A DNA stretch of 64,000 nucleotides. Origin: Verrucomicrobiia bacterium. GTDB taxonomy: Bacteria; Verrucomicrobiota; Verrucomicrobiia; Opitutales; Cerasicoccaceae. Positions within the stretch are counted from its first letter, which is position 1; each line of letters opens with the position of its first letter. The stretch is taken from the NCBI GenBank assembly GCA_030432235.1, contig JAUIHT010000005.1:1-64000 (forward strand), read 5' to 3'. The notes under the pieces are model-generated. The model ran no database searches. It was not told the origin of the DNA and saw only the letters and a program-made list of their open reading frames with translations. A program made the position numbers and the translations under genes. Positions 27,867-36,449 of this stretch are shown in pieces.

Positions 27867-28559
27867 ATGAATTACCCGTCACTCCGTAAATTCGCGGTCG
27901 CCCTCGGCGCCGCCACCCTGGTCTCTTTTGGGGCCCTTAACGCGCAGGATGAAGCAGCCGCACCCGACAGCACCACATTGCTGAAGGATTTCGGCTGGTT
28001 CATGAGCCAGCAAATCGGCCAGCTTGACCTGTCCGACGACGAAAAGGCAGCTTTCGTTTCTGGCATCCAGGCCGGTCTCGACGGCGAGCCCGGTCCGGAA
28101 AATGAGCAGGCAGCCATGATGAAGGTTCAGCAGTATCTGCAGGGCCGCATGATGGAAATTCAGGCGAAAAAGTCCGATGAATTTTATGCCGAGCTGGAAG
28201 CCAACCCCAATATCAAAAAGTCCGACAGCGGGCTTTACTATGAAATCATTGAGGAAGGCGAAGAAACCACTGCCGGCCCCGAAGATACCGTTAAGCTCAA
28301 CTACGAAGGCTCCCTGCCGGACGGCACCGTCTTCGACAGCTCCTTCCAGCGTGGCCAGCCGGCTACCTTCCCGGTTGCGGGCGTCGTGCCCGGCTTCGGT
28401 GAAGGCGTGCAGCTCGTTGGCGCGGGCGGCAAGGTGAAGCTCTACATCCCGCCTCAGCTCGGTTATGGTGAGCGTCCTCCTCCCGGCAGCCGCATCCCGC
28501 CGAACTCCGTGCTGATCTTCGACGTCGAGCTGCTCGAGGTCAATCCTGACGCCGAGTAA
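27867..28559 (+). CDS. FKBP-type peptidyl-prolyl isomerase, exported
   Basis: 230 residues. The ATG at 27867 starts a Sec signal peptide (MNYPSLRKFAVALGAATLV). GGAAAG nine bases upstream favours it over the ATG at 27849. A helical dimerisation region (about 30-110) precedes an FKBP domain with YEGSLPDGTVFDSSFQRG, GVVPGFGEGVQLVGAGGKV and IPPQLGYGERPPP. The layout is that of MIP/FkpA-type periplasmic foldases. A terminator follows. Confidence 0.94.
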   Translation: MNYPSLRKFAVALGAATLVSFGALNAQDEAAAPDSTTLLKDFGWFMSQQIGQLDLSDDEKAAFVSGIQAGLDGEPGPENEQAAMMKVQQYLQGRMMEIQAKKSDEFYAELEANPNIKKSDSGLYYEIIEEGEETTAGPEDTVKLNYEGSLPDGTVFDSSFQRGQPATFPVAGVVPGFGEGVQLVGAGGKVKLYIPPQLGYGERPPPGSRIPPNSVLIFDVELLEVNPDAE

Positions 28560-28579
28560 CCTGATCGGTTAACCTTTTC

Positions 28580-28615
28580 AGCCCCGCCCGGCCATCGTGC
28601 CCGGCGGGGCTTTTT
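28580..28615 (+). terminator. Rho-independent terminator after FKBP isomerase
   Basis: GCCCCGCC pairs with GGCGGGGC, with a short inner stem and loop, followed by TTTTT, 21 bases after the stop. Confidence 0.9.
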
Positions 28616-28684
28616 ATATGGCGAGGCTCATCCCTGGTAGGGCGCAACAAAGCGGGCCCCTCATTATCCTTTGCGGTCACGCAC

Positions 28685-29590
28685 TCACGCGACCGCGACT
28701 AGGCCGCTGCGGCCATCGATTTCGCCTAGGGAAATTTCCGCCGTGGGGATAGCCTCGGGCTTCTTTAGTCGAGCCTCGGCGAATGCGGACAGGTCGAAAA
28801 AGCCCGTGCCGGATTCCTTGGCGCGCCGCAGGAGGTCCTCGAACATGTCCGCGTAGCGCAGGCCCTCGATTTCGGCATGAATCGTATGGATGTGCGTCTC
28901 GCCGGATTGCAGCAGCGCCAGGTAATGGTCGTTAATGCGGTCCTCCGGGAACTCGGGGCGGCCCATAAGCTCGTCCAGAGTGGGCAGGGTGGTGGAAAGG
29001 TGCAGTGTACGAAACGTCTCACCCTCCCAGGCCGGGAAAAAAGCCACCGGGGTACTGCCGTCGCCGCGGGTGTCGCTGGCCCAGAGCAAGCCGGATTCGT
29101 CATAGATGCGCAGGCTGCGACCATTGCACTGCCAGCCGGGGGCGCCGGCGCAACGGGCGTCATCGCCGAAGATTCGGCAAAACTCTCCGCGCGCTTTCTT
29201 CATCTCGCTCCGGATGGCTTGAAGGTCCATGCGGTGGAGGTAGTCCTGCCACTGGAAGTGGTCCCAGCAGTGGATGCCGCAGGCGAATCCGGCGTCCCGC
29301 ACAGCGCGCATGGCCTCCGACTGGCGTTTGCCGATCTGCGGCGCGGGCAGGAGGGTGCCGTTGAGCAGGGTGCGCAGCCCGTAGTTGCCCGCCACATTGG
29401 TGCGGGTGACTTTTTTCAGGAAGCCGGGGCGAAATATCCGCCGGATGGCCTTGCCGGTGTTGTCCGGCCCAAGCGAGAAAAGAAACGTGGCCGGAACGCC
29501 TTGCCGCTGCAGGATTTCGACCAGGCGCGGCACGCCCTCGTGGGTGCCCCGGTCGGTGTCGACGTCGATCTTGATGCCCAGTTGACTCAT
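28685..29590 (-). CDS. Polysaccharide deacetylase, ArnD-like
   Basis: 301 residues of the NodB-homology superfamily. GIKIDVDTDRGTHEGVPRLV carries the Asp-Asp motif, GIHCWDHFQWQDY the histidine motif, and HTIHAEIEGL a late histidine. FSLGPDNTGKAIRRIFRPGF and the Gly/Leu segment before LLPAPQIG are close to ArnD, which deformylates an undecaprenyl-linked formamido-arabinose in lipid A modification. None of the other arn genes is in the window, so the exact substrate is open. Confidence 0.87.
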   Translation of the reverse strand: MSQLGIKIDVDTDRGTHEGVPRLVEILQRQGVPATFLFSLGPDNTGKAIRRIFRPGFLKKVTRTNVAGNYGLRTLLNGTLLPAPQIGKRQSEAMRAVRDAGFACGIHCWDHFQWQDYLHRMDLQAIRSEMKKARGEFCRIFGDDARCAGAPGWQCNGRSLRIYDESGLLWASDTRGDGSTPVAFFPAWEGETFRTLHLSTTLPTLDELMGRPEFPEDRINDHYLALLQSGETHIHTIHAEIEGLRYADMFEDLLRRAKESGTGFFDLSAFAEARLKKPEAIPTAEISLGEIDGRSGLVAVA

Positions 29591-29607
29591 GAAAAAATGA
29601 TTGTAAT

Positions 29608-29629
29608 ATAGTACTTAGTTCTATACTAT
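29608..29629 (+). promoter_or_regulatory. Inverted repeat upstream of toxin-antitoxin genes, probable operator
   Basis: ATAGTA and TACTAT are spaced by 10 bases in an AT-rich promoter-like stretch ending 15 bases before the toxin start. This is the expected place for autoregulation by the HTH antitoxin. Confidence 0.45.
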
Positions 29630-29644
29630 TGATGACGTTCCATA

Positions 29645-30010
29645 ATGGATATCTTTAAGAATAAATGGTTCGCCAAGTTCGCGGGCAAGGAAGGGATTAC
29701 GGATGAAATGTTGATTGAAGCGATTGAAAACGCTGAACACGGTTTGATAGATGCGGACTATGGAGGTGGCGTTATAAAACAGAGAATCGCAAGGGTAGGA
29801 GAAGGCAAATCAGGTGGATACCGCACTATCATTCTTTACCGCAAAACCGACAAGGCGTTTTTTGTCTATGGCTTTCCCAAAAACAAACAATCCAACATAA
29901 CCAAGCTGGAAGTAAGGGAATTTAAAGCGCTTGCTGAGATAACCTTGGCTTTGGACTCGGCGGCAATGGCGAAACTTATTGAGGAAAAAGTATTAATCAA
30001 AATTGGCTGA
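29645..30010 (+). CDS. RelE/HigB-like toxin (type II toxin-antitoxin)
   Basis: 121 residues. The core GGGVIKQRIARVGEGKSGGYRTIILYRKTDKAFFVYGF is that of the RelE-fold phage-derived/HigB group, which cleaves mRNA at ribosomes. Toxin-first order with an adjacent XRE antitoxin fits the HigBA layout. The pair is AT-richer than its neighbours and squeezed between arnD-like and sigma-54 regulator genes, suggesting horizontal acquisition. Confidence 0.85.
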   Translation: MDIFKNKWFAKFAGKEGITDEMLIEAIENAEHGLIDADYGGGVIKQRIARVGEGKSGGYRTIILYRKTDKAFFVYGFPKNKQSNITKLEVREFKALAEITLALDSAAMAKLIEEKVLIKIG

Positions 30011-30011
30011 C

Positions 30012-30335
30012 ATGAAAAAGGTGAAAACATATCGTAGTGATGCACTCGCGGCAATCCATCAGACAGCTTCCGACATGGCACAGGCTGGTGTCATCGAAAA
30101 GCAAACGATGCGTCGTTTTGACGAATCGTGTCTGACAGAAGTAAAAGCTTTCACCCCTCGAGAAATACGTCAGCTACGTGAAAGAGAGAAAGTCAGTCAG
30201 GCTGTGTTGGCCTATCATTTAAATGTGTCAAAAGATTCTATTAGCCAGTGGGAGAGAGGACAAAAGAAACCGGCTGGTCCTTCATTGAAATTGCTGTCTT
30301 TGGTTGAACGCAAAGGCCTTGAGATTATAGCTTGA
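30012..30335 (+). CDS. XRE-family antitoxin (HigA/MqsA-like)
   Basis: 107 residues from the ATG at 30012, one base after the toxin stop. The C-terminal half holds a helix-turn-helix (EIRQLREREKVSQAVLAYHLNVSKDSISQWERG). The N-terminal half is probably the toxin-neutralising part. It should repress its own operon through the dyad at 29608-29629. Confidence 0.88.
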   Translation: MKKVKTYRSDALAAIHQTASDMAQAGVIEKQTMRRFDESCLTEVKAFTPREIRQLREREKVSQAVLAYHLNVSKDSISQWERGQKKPAGPSLKLLSLVERKGLEIIA

Positions 30336-30339
30336 TCGC

Positions 30340-31740
30340 TCACCGACGGCCCTCCAGGCGGTAGCGGACCGCGTCCCGGGAAATGCCCAGCAGGCGGGCG
30401 GCGGCGGAGACGTTGTTGCCGGTCTGCTTGAGCGCGAGCAGGATGAGACGGCTGGTGGCCGCATCGAGTGAGAATTCACCCTCGGAGGGGAATTTCCAGT
30501 TCGGGTTGAGCCAGTCACCGGCGGCCCCGGTGGAGGTGTCGGGCGTCGTCGGAGTGTTGCCGGACAGTTCGGCGAAATCCAAGGCACCCCCGCCGCCGAG
30601 AACCAACGCGCGTTCCAGAACGTGAGCAAGCTCGCGGACGTTGCCGGGCCAACTGGCTGCCAGCAGGCGTTCTTTGCCTTCGGTGGAGATTTCCACATCG
30701 GGCAGCTTGTAGCGCCGCTTCAGACCGGCCAACAGGTGTTCGGCCAGAGCGACGACGTCCTCGCCGCGTTCGCGCAGAGGCGGCAGGCGTAATGTCAGCA
30801 AGTCGAGACGGTGATAAAGATCCTCGCGGAAGCTGCCGTCGTTGACCAACTCGCGCAGGTCGAGATTCGTTGCGGTGATGAGCCGCACGTTGACCGGGAT
30901 GCCCTTGTTACTGCCTACGCGCCGGATAACGCCGTCCTCGATGGCGGTCAGCACCTTGGCCTGCAGGGCAGGAGCCAGGCTGGGGATTTCGTCGAGGAAA
31001 AGGGTGCCGCCGTCAGCTGCCTCGAAGAGCCCGATGCGGTCCTTGCGGGCATCCGTGAAAGCGCCACGCTCATGGCCAAAGAGCTCCGACTCGGCCAGGC
31101 TTTCGGGGAGGGTGGAGCAGTTCAATTCCACCAGGGGTGCCTCGGCGCGTGGACCGTGCCGATGCAGCCAGCGGGCCAGGGTGGTTTTGCCCGTGCCGGT
31201 TTCACCCTCGATGAGAACAGGCGGTAAACGTTCGCTGAGGCGACGGTCGGCCTCGAGAATCCGGTCCATCTGATCACGAATCACACTCAGGCTGCCTCCA
31301 AAAAGAAGCTCGTCGTCACCCTGCGCGGACTCGCGCTGATGCTCTTCGCGACGGTTGCTCTGGCTGGAGCGACGGCAGCGGGCGAAAATGATCGGCAGTT
31401 CTCCCGGGTCGAAAGGCTTGGCCAGATAATCGCCGGCCCCAAGCTTCATCGCCTCCACCGCAGTCTCGACGCCGCCCTCGGCAGTCATCACGACCACGCT
31501 GGTGTTGGCCGAAAAAGCGCCTTCGCGCAGCAACTCGAGGCCGAGGCCATCGGGGAGATTGATGTCCAGCAGTGCAAAATCGAAGCTCAGCTCGGCCAGG
31601 GCGCGACGGGCCTCGGCCAGATTGCCGACACCGGTGACCTCCGCCCCGGCCTTTTCCAGGTAAGCCGTCAGGCGTTTACGCAGGATCAACTCGTCATCCA
31701 CGACGAGGATTTCGCGTCCCTGGAGGATGGGAGAGCTCAT
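30340..31740 (-). CDS. Sigma-54-dependent NtrC-type response regulator
   Basis: 466 residues: receiver domain (acidic pocket DD15-16, phosphoacceptor Asp59, Lys108), AAA+ domain (Walker A GETGTGKT at 179-186, Walker B GTLFLDE) and a Fis-type HTH at the C-terminus (GNNVSAAARLLGISRDAVRYRLE). The sigma-54 contact loop reads GAFTDA (226-231) instead of the usual GAFTGA, a variant that may still work. It overlaps the aldo/keto reductase gene by 4 bases (ATGA), so translation is coupled. No histidine kinase is adjacent. Confidence 0.94.
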   Translation of the reverse strand: MSSPILQGREILVVDDELILRKRLTAYLEKAGAEVTGVGNLAEARRALAELSFDFALLDINLPDGLGLELLREGAFSANTSVVVMTAEGGVETAVEAMKLGAGDYLAKPFDPGELPIIFARCRRSSQSNRREEHQRESAQGDDELLFGGSLSVIRDQMDRILEADRRLSERLPPVLIEGETGTGKTTLARWLHRHGPRAEAPLVELNCSTLPESLAESELFGHERGAFTDARKDRIGLFEAADGGTLFLDEIPSLAPALQAKVLTAIEDGVIRRVGSNKGIPVNVRLITATNLDLRELVNDGSFREDLYHRLDLLTLRLPPLRERGEDVVALAEHLLAGLKRRYKLPDVEISTEGKERLLAASWPGNVRELAHVLERALVLGGGGALDFAELSGNTPTTPDTSTGAAGDWLNPNWKFPSEGEFSLDAATSRLILLALKQTGNNVSAAARLLGISRDAVRYRLEGRR

Positions 31741-32726
31741 GCTTTTAGAATGGCATCGATTTGCGCCAATTCTTCGTCGCTAAATTCAGGTTGCTCGAGG
31801 GCCTTGAGATTTTCGTCCAGTTGCTTGGTGCTGCTGGCGCCGATGAGCAGGGTAGTGATCTCGGGCAGGCGCAGTATCCAGCTCAACGCCATCATGGCGA
31901 GGCTTTGGCCGCGCTTTTCCGCCAGCTCATGCAGGGCCTTGATTTGCGGGAGCCGTTGTTGCACCGCGGGCTCCTTGAGAAAGCCGTGGTCCTTGGCCGC
32001 GCGGGAGTCTTTGGGAATGCCGGCCAGGTAACGTCCGGTCAGCATGCCTTGCGCCAGCGGCGAGAAGGGGATGCAGCCGATGCCCTCGGCAGCCAGCACT
32101 TCAGTCAGGCCGTCCTCAATCCAGCGATTGAACATGTTGTAGACTGGCTGGTGGATCAGCAAAGGGGTGCCCATCTCGCGCAGCAGGCGCGCGGCTTCCA
32201 GGGTTTGCTCCGGGCTGTAATTGGAGATGCCGGCGTAGAGCGCTTTGCCGGAACGTACGGCGTGGGAGAGGGCGCCCATGGTTTCTTCCAGGGGCGTATC
32301 CGGGTCGAATCGGTGCGAGTAAAAGATGTCGACGTATTCCAGGCCCATGCGATGCAGGCTCTGGTCGAGGCTGCTGATGAGATATTTGCGTGAACCCCAT
32401 TCGCCGTACGGACCGTCCCACATGTGATAGCCGGCCTTGGTCGAGATGACCAGCTCATCGCGATAGCTCTTGAAGTCCCCGCTCAGGACTTTGCCGAAGT
32501 TTTCCTCCGCCGAGCCGGGAGGCGGCCCGTAGTTGTTGGCCAGATCGAAGTGCGTAATGCCGCGATCAAAGGCGTGCAGCAGGATTTCACGTGCGGTGGC
32601 GTAGTCGTCCACACCCCCGAAATTATGCCAGAGGCCCAGCGACAGGCGCGGCAACTTCAGGCCGGAACGCCCGCAACGGGCGTAGCTCATTTCTTTGTAG
32701 CGATTCGGGGCGGGTTGATAAGCCAT
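31737..32726 (-). CDS. Aldo/keto reductase (YghZ-like)
   Basis: 329 residues, NADPH-dependent TIM-barrel oxidoreductase. The catalytic tetrad is visible: Asp and Tyr in FDLANNYGPPPGSAEENFG, Lys in VISTKAGYHMW, and His in FYSHRFDPDTPLEETM. The Pro-rich N-terminus and the MWDGPYGEWGSRK segment match the L-glyceraldehyde-3-phosphate reductase (YghZ) branch. The start is the ATG at 32726. It is cotranscribed with the downstream response regulator. Confidence 0.93.
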   Translation of the reverse strand: MAYQPAPNRYKEMSYARCGRSGLKLPRLSLGLWHNFGGVDDYATAREILLHAFDRGITHFDLANNYGPPPGSAEENFGKVLSGDFKSYRDELVISTKAGYHMWDGPYGEWGSRKYLISSLDQSLHRMGLEYVDIFYSHRFDPDTPLEETMGALSHAVRSGKALYAGISNYSPEQTLEAARLLREMGTPLLIHQPVYNMFNRWIEDGLTEVLAAEGIGCIPFSPLAQGMLTGRYLAGIPKDSRAAKDHGFLKEPAVQQRLPQIKALHELAEKRGQSLAMMALSWILRLPEITTLLIGASSTKQLDENLKALEQPEFSDEELAQIDAILKA

Positions 32727-32812
32727 GGGGGAGAGATTGCATTTCCTTTGGCCCGCTTCCAAGCGTGAAAATTTTCCTGTATTTCAGGCTGAAATGGCCT
32801 AAAGTATTCCTA

Positions 32813-33271
32813 ATGCCGGTTGAGACATTACAGAGTCCCGAGCACGAGCCCGTGCGCCAGTTTTCCATTTTTGCCGATAACAAGGTCGGTCGTCTTAACG
32901 ATATTATCATGATGCTGGCCGCGAAGGACATCCACATCATGGCCATCTGCACGGTCGATACCACGGACAGTTCGATGATTCGTCTGATCGTGGACTACTG
33001 GGAGCAGGCCAAGGAACTCTTCGAGGAACACGGCTTTGCCTATTCGCTCAACGAGGTTATCGTCGCCGAAATTGCCACCGAGCGCCAGATTCGCGAGGTC
33101 ACCTGTGCGCTGGTGCAGGCCGAGATCAACATCCACTATGTCTATCCGATGCTGACGCGCCCGCGCTCGCTCTGCGGCCTGGTCATTCGACTGGAGGATA
33201 ACGATCTGGCCGCCGACGTCCTGCGGCAAAAGAGCATCAAGGTGCTCGACCATCGCGAAATCGCCCGCTGA
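32813..33271 (+). CDS. ACT-domain protein
   Basis: 152 residues starting at the ATG at 32813. It contains two ACT-like units: FSIFADNKVGRLNDIIMMLAAKDIHIMAI, and a second around VTCALVQAEINIHYVYPML. ACT domains bind amino acids and regulate enzymes, and stand-alone tandem ACT proteins of this size are common but mostly uncharacterised. It is divergent from the aldo/keto reductase, with 86 bases between starts. Confidence 0.82.
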   Translation: MPVETLQSPEHEPVRQFSIFADNKVGRLNDIIMMLAAKDIHIMAICTVDTTDSSMIRLIVDYWEQAKELFEEHGFAYSLNEVIVAEIATERQIREVTCALVQAEINIHYVYPMLTRPRSLCGLVIRLEDNDLAADVLRQKSIKVLDHREIAR

Positions 33272-33308
33272 TTTTTCTGGGGGCTACGCGCCGCAGACAC
33301 GCAGTGTG

Positions 33309-34427
33309 TCAGCGAGCAAAAAACGTGCGGATGGCCTCGACGACACGGTTCTGCTGTTCGTCGGTCATGGTGGGGAAAATGGGCAAATTGATGCACTGCT
33401 GTGAGGCGGCTTCGGATATGGGGAAATCGCCTTCCTTGTGACCAAGCTCCGCGTAGCATGGCTGCAGGTGCATCGGGCGCGGGTAGTGCCGGGAAAAACC
33501 GATGTTTTCCTTCTTCAGTTGCTCGCAGAGGGTCTCGGCCTCCGGGTGACGCACGGTGAAAAGATGGTAGACGCTCTCCGCGCCGTCGGCTTCCCAGGGT
33601 AGAAGCAGCGGTGTTTCCTTGAGCGTTTCCAGGTAGCGCCGGGCCAGGCGTTGGCGGGCGGCATTCCACTGCGCCAGGCTTTTCAGGTGGATGCGCAGGA
33701 CGGCGCCCTGGACGGCCTCCATGCGGTAGTTGTAGCCGACTTCGTCGTGGAAGTAGCGCCGGTGCGAGCCGTGGTTGCGCAGCGCGCGGCAACGGTCGGC
33801 CAGGGCGGCATCATTGGTCACCACCGCGCCGCCTTCACCGCAGGCAGGCAGGTTTTTGGTCGGGTAAAAGCTGAAGCAGGCCGCATCGCCCAAGGTGCCT
33901 GCACTTTGACCCCCGAGACGCGCCCCGTGGGCCTGGGCGGCATCTTCGATGAGGGCGATGCCGTGCTTTTTGCAAAGGGCGCCGAGGGCTTCCGTGTCGG
34001 CAGGATGCCCGTAGAGGTGCACCGCGATGACCGCCTTGGTCTTAGGCGTGATGGCTTTCTCGACCGCCTTGGGGTCGAGGCAGAAGGTGGCTTCGTCGAT
34101 CTCCGCAAAGACCGGCGTGGCCCCCACGTAGGAGGGCGCCCAGGCTGTGGCGGCAAAGGTATACGGCGGGATGATGACCTCGTCGCCGGGCCCGATATCG
34201 TACAGGCGCATGGTCAGGTGCAGCGCGCTGGTACCGCTGTTGACCGCCACGCAGTGCTCGGCTCCACAAAAGGCGGCGAACTCGGTCTCGAAGGCTTCGA
34301 CCTCCGGTCCGAGCACGTACACGCCGCTCTCCAGCACATTTGCGATGGCTTCTTTGACGGCCTCGCGATGCGGCTCTAGCTGCGCTTTGACATCCAGTGG
34401 TGGGACAAAGGGGGCTTCTTCAGGCAT
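33309..34427 (-). CDS. DegT/DnrJ/EryC1/StrS sugar aminotransferase
   Basis: 372 residues, PLP-dependent. The PLP lysine is in ACFSFYPTKNLPACGEGG. VNSGTSALHLTM, PPYTFAATAWA and IEDAAQAHGARL are the expected cofactor and substrate segments. It converts keto-sugar nucleotides to amino sugars for surface polysaccharide. The opening LDVKAQLEPHREAVKEAI is typical of the WecE/Per-like branch. There is no adjacent sugar-pathway gene to fix the product. Confidence 0.93.
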   Translation of the reverse strand: MPEEAPFVPPLDVKAQLEPHREAVKEAIANVLESGVYVLGPEVEAFETEFAAFCGAEHCVAVNSGTSALHLTMRLYDIGPGDEVIIPPYTFAATAWAPSYVGATPVFAEIDEATFCLDPKAVEKAITPKTKAVIAVHLYGHPADTEALGALCKKHGIALIEDAAQAHGARLGGQSAGTLGDAACFSFYPTKNLPACGEGGAVVTNDAALADRCRALRNHGSHRRYFHDEVGYNYRMEAVQGAVLRIHLKSLAQWNAARQRLARRYLETLKETPLLLPWEADGAESVYHLFTVRHPEAETLCEQLKKENIGFSRHYPRPMHLQPCYAELGHKEGDFPISEAASQQCINLPIFPTMTDEQQNRVVEAIRTFFAR

Positions 34428-34744
34428 ATTCGCCTAATTTCTCATCATGCGCTTGAGACAAGCAATGCTAAAGGCCACACGGGTTTAAACGGGGATATAC
34501 TAGTGTGCTGTTAGGTTAGTTACTTTGGAAAATTATTTTAGCCACAAAAAGGCACAAAACACACAAAACGGCCTCAGGGATAACGTGACTCTGGTTCTTG
34601 CGCTTTTTGTGCCTTTTCGTGGCTATTCAATTTAGCTAACATGATACTAGTTATTCGTTGTGCGAATTTCACGTGTACACGGCAGGATGGCCTTGCCTGG
34701 GCATAATCGAAATACTTCAATAAAGGTGTAAACCCTGCCATCCT
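34428..34744. other. Intergenic region with a palindromic repeat
   Basis: This 317-base gap between divergent genes holds the CACAAAA-type inverted repeat at 34540-34624 and otherwise AT-rich sequence, presumably with promoters for both sides. No small gene was found. Confidence 0.5.
34540..34624. repeat. Palindromic intergenic repeat, GGCACAAA type
   Basis: AGCCACAAAAAGGCACAAAA (34540-34559) is nearly the reverse complement of 34604-34624, which ends GTGCCTTTTCGTGGCT. The 44-base centre is unrelated. It resembles the CACGAAG repeat at 57389. Confidence 0.7.
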
Positions 34745-35308
34745 ATGAAAAAGTGTTCCGCATGCGGAAAACGCATCGCCCTTGGCGGCGAAGCTTTTGT
34801 CGACCAACTATACTGCAATGAGAAATGCCGTAAGGCCGGTTTGCTGGAGGCTTCGGAGCGCTACCTTTCCCATGACATCATCATGGAGCGTGTCATGGAC
34901 ATTCACCATGGGCCTTGCCCAATGTGCGGCAAGGAGGGGCCCAACGACGTGCAGTGGCACTACACGGTCTGGTCAGCCATCTTCGTCACCTCACACAAAG
35001 ATCAGCCCGACATCTGCTGTCGAGGCTGTGGCATAAAGAAGAAGTGGAGCGGGGTGCTCTTTAGCGGTACCTTGGGCTGGTGGGGATTTCCCTTCGGCCT
35101 TTTGCTGACACCGGCCCAGCTTGTGCGGAATTTCGTCAGCATGGCAAAATCGCCGGTTCATGGTAAGCCTTCACGAGAGCTCATGGACATGATTCGCATG
35201 GAAATGGGTGCGATGGCCCTGCTGGAGGCGGCCAATATGGCTAGGCAGGCGGCACAACCACCACCACTGGCGGCTGCGGTCCCTTCGCCCTTGGATCAGC
35301 GGGCCTAG
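34745..35308 (+). CDS. Zinc-ribbon protein with hydrophobic segment, unknown function
   Basis: 187 residues. Cys pairs in CSACGKR, YCNEKCRK, CPMCGKEG and CCRGCGIKKK suggest two treble-clef or ribbon zinc sites. A hydrophobic stretch follows (VLFSGTLGWWGFPFGLLL), then an Ala/Pro-rich tail. The arrangement resembles small zinc-ribbon membrane proteins of no known function. It has its own AT-rich upstream region with a palindromic repeat. Confidence 0.7.
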   Translation: MKKCSACGKRIALGGEAFVDQLYCNEKCRKAGLLEASERYLSHDIIMERVMDIHHGPCPMCGKEGPNDVQWHYTVWSAIFVTSHKDQPDICCRGCGIKKKWSGVLFSGTLGWWGFPFGLLLTPAQLVRNFVSMAKSPVHGKPSRELMDMIRMEMGAMALLEAANMARQAAQPPPLAAAVPSPLDQRA

Positions 35309-35414
35309 CGATGACAAATTCCGCGAAGTCAGTTTGCCACGACAGGTAGTGAGTTCTTTAGTGTCTGGGTCGACGCCGTAGCGTCTTCACTAACATGAAG
35401 CAGATCTGACTACC

Positions 35415-36449
35415 TTGGCCCGCGCACCCCTTATTCGCCTGACCCAAAGCGGCCTCTACTGTGAGGCGGGCGGGTTTTACATCGACCCATGGCGCGGGGT
35501 GGAGCGGGCGGTCATCACTCACGCGCACAGCGATCACGCGCGCCGGGGCAGCGAGGCGTACCTCTGCGCGCAGTCCGGAGTCGGTGTTTTGCGGCACCGC
35601 ATCGGGGCCGGGGCCAATATCCGGGGGCTGCCTTTTGGTGAGTCGTTCTCCATGAACGGAGTCAATGTCTCGCTGCATCCCGCAGGGCACATTCTTGGTT
35701 CGGCGCAGGTACGGGTCGAACATGCGGGCGAGGTCTTGGTGGTGTCCGGGGATTACAAAACCACGCCGGATGCGGCTTGCGAAACCTTCGAACCGGTGCC
35801 GTGCCACACCTTTATCACCGAGAGCACCTTCGCGCTGCCGCACTACCGTTGGCGGCCACCGGAAGAGGTGTTTGGTGAAATCGACGCCTGGTGGCGCGCC
35901 AATCAGCGCCAGGGCCGCACCAGCGTGCTGTTTGCCTATTCGCTGGGCAAGGCGCAGCGTGTACTGGCCGGGGTGGACGCCTCCATCGGCCCGATCGGGG
36001 TGCATGGCTCTGTAGAGCCCTTTTTGCCGCTCTATCGTGCCGAGGGCATCCGACTACCGGACGCGGTCAAGGTGACCCCGGAGTCGCTGCCTGACCTCAA
36101 AGGCAGGGGATTGGTGGTGACTCCCGGCTCGGTGCAAAACACCACCTGGCTGCAAAAGCTGGGGCCTTCCTCGTTGGCTTTTGCCTCGGGCTGGATGGCG
36201 GTCCGTGGCGCGCGGCGCAGGCAGGCGCTGGACCGCGGCTTCGTTCTGTCCGACCATGCGGACTGGGCGGGGCTGCTCGACGCCATCGAAGCCACCGGGG
36301 CCGGGCGCATCGGCGTCACGCATGGCTATTCCGACACCTTTGTGCGTTACCTACGCGAGGAGCGTGCCCTGGACGCCTTCGTCGTGCCGACACGCTTTTC
36401 CGGTGAAGCGGCGACGGCGAAGGACGAGGTGGAGGAGGGCGAGTCATGA
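35415..36449 (+). CDS. Ligase-associated metallo-beta-lactamase-fold exonuclease
   Basis: 344 residues, TTG start. The beta-CASP/MBL nuclease signature AVITHAHSDHARRGS binds two metals. SLHPAGHILGSAQVRVEH, the aspartate in VSGDYK and SDHADWAGL are further ligands. This family, annotated as ligase-associated DNA exonuclease, occurs beside ATP-dependent DNA ligases; here the stop overlaps the ligase start by 4 bases. A 3' processing role before sealing is inferred from that linkage. Confidence 0.9.
   Translation: MARAPLIRLTQSGLYCEAGGFYIDPWRGVERAVITHAHSDHARRGSEAYLCAQSGVGVLRHRIGAGANIRGLPFGESFSMNGVNVSLHPAGHILGSAQVRVEHAGEVLVVSGDYKTTPDAACETFEPVPCHTFITESTFALPHYRWRPPEEVFGEIDAWWRANQRQGRTSVLFAYSLGKAQRVLAGVDASIGPIGVHGSVEPFLPLYRAEGIRLPDAVKVTPESLPDLKGRGLVVTPGSVQNTTWLQKLGPSSLAFASGWMAVRGARRRQALDRGFVLSDHADWAGLLDAIEATGAGRIGVTHGYSDTFVRYLREERALDAFVVPTRFSGEAATAKDEVEEGES

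Noticed and set aside
30340-31740. Defective sigma-54 activator because of GAFTDA
   Set aside because: All other AAA+ motifs are intact, and single changes in the last Gly position occur in natural members, so I kept it as probably functional.
32591-32812. Upstream extension of the ACT-domain gene
   Set aside because: It overlaps the divergent aldo/keto reductase start and reads as Arg/Gly-rich non-coding translation; the ATG at 32813 fits the domain.
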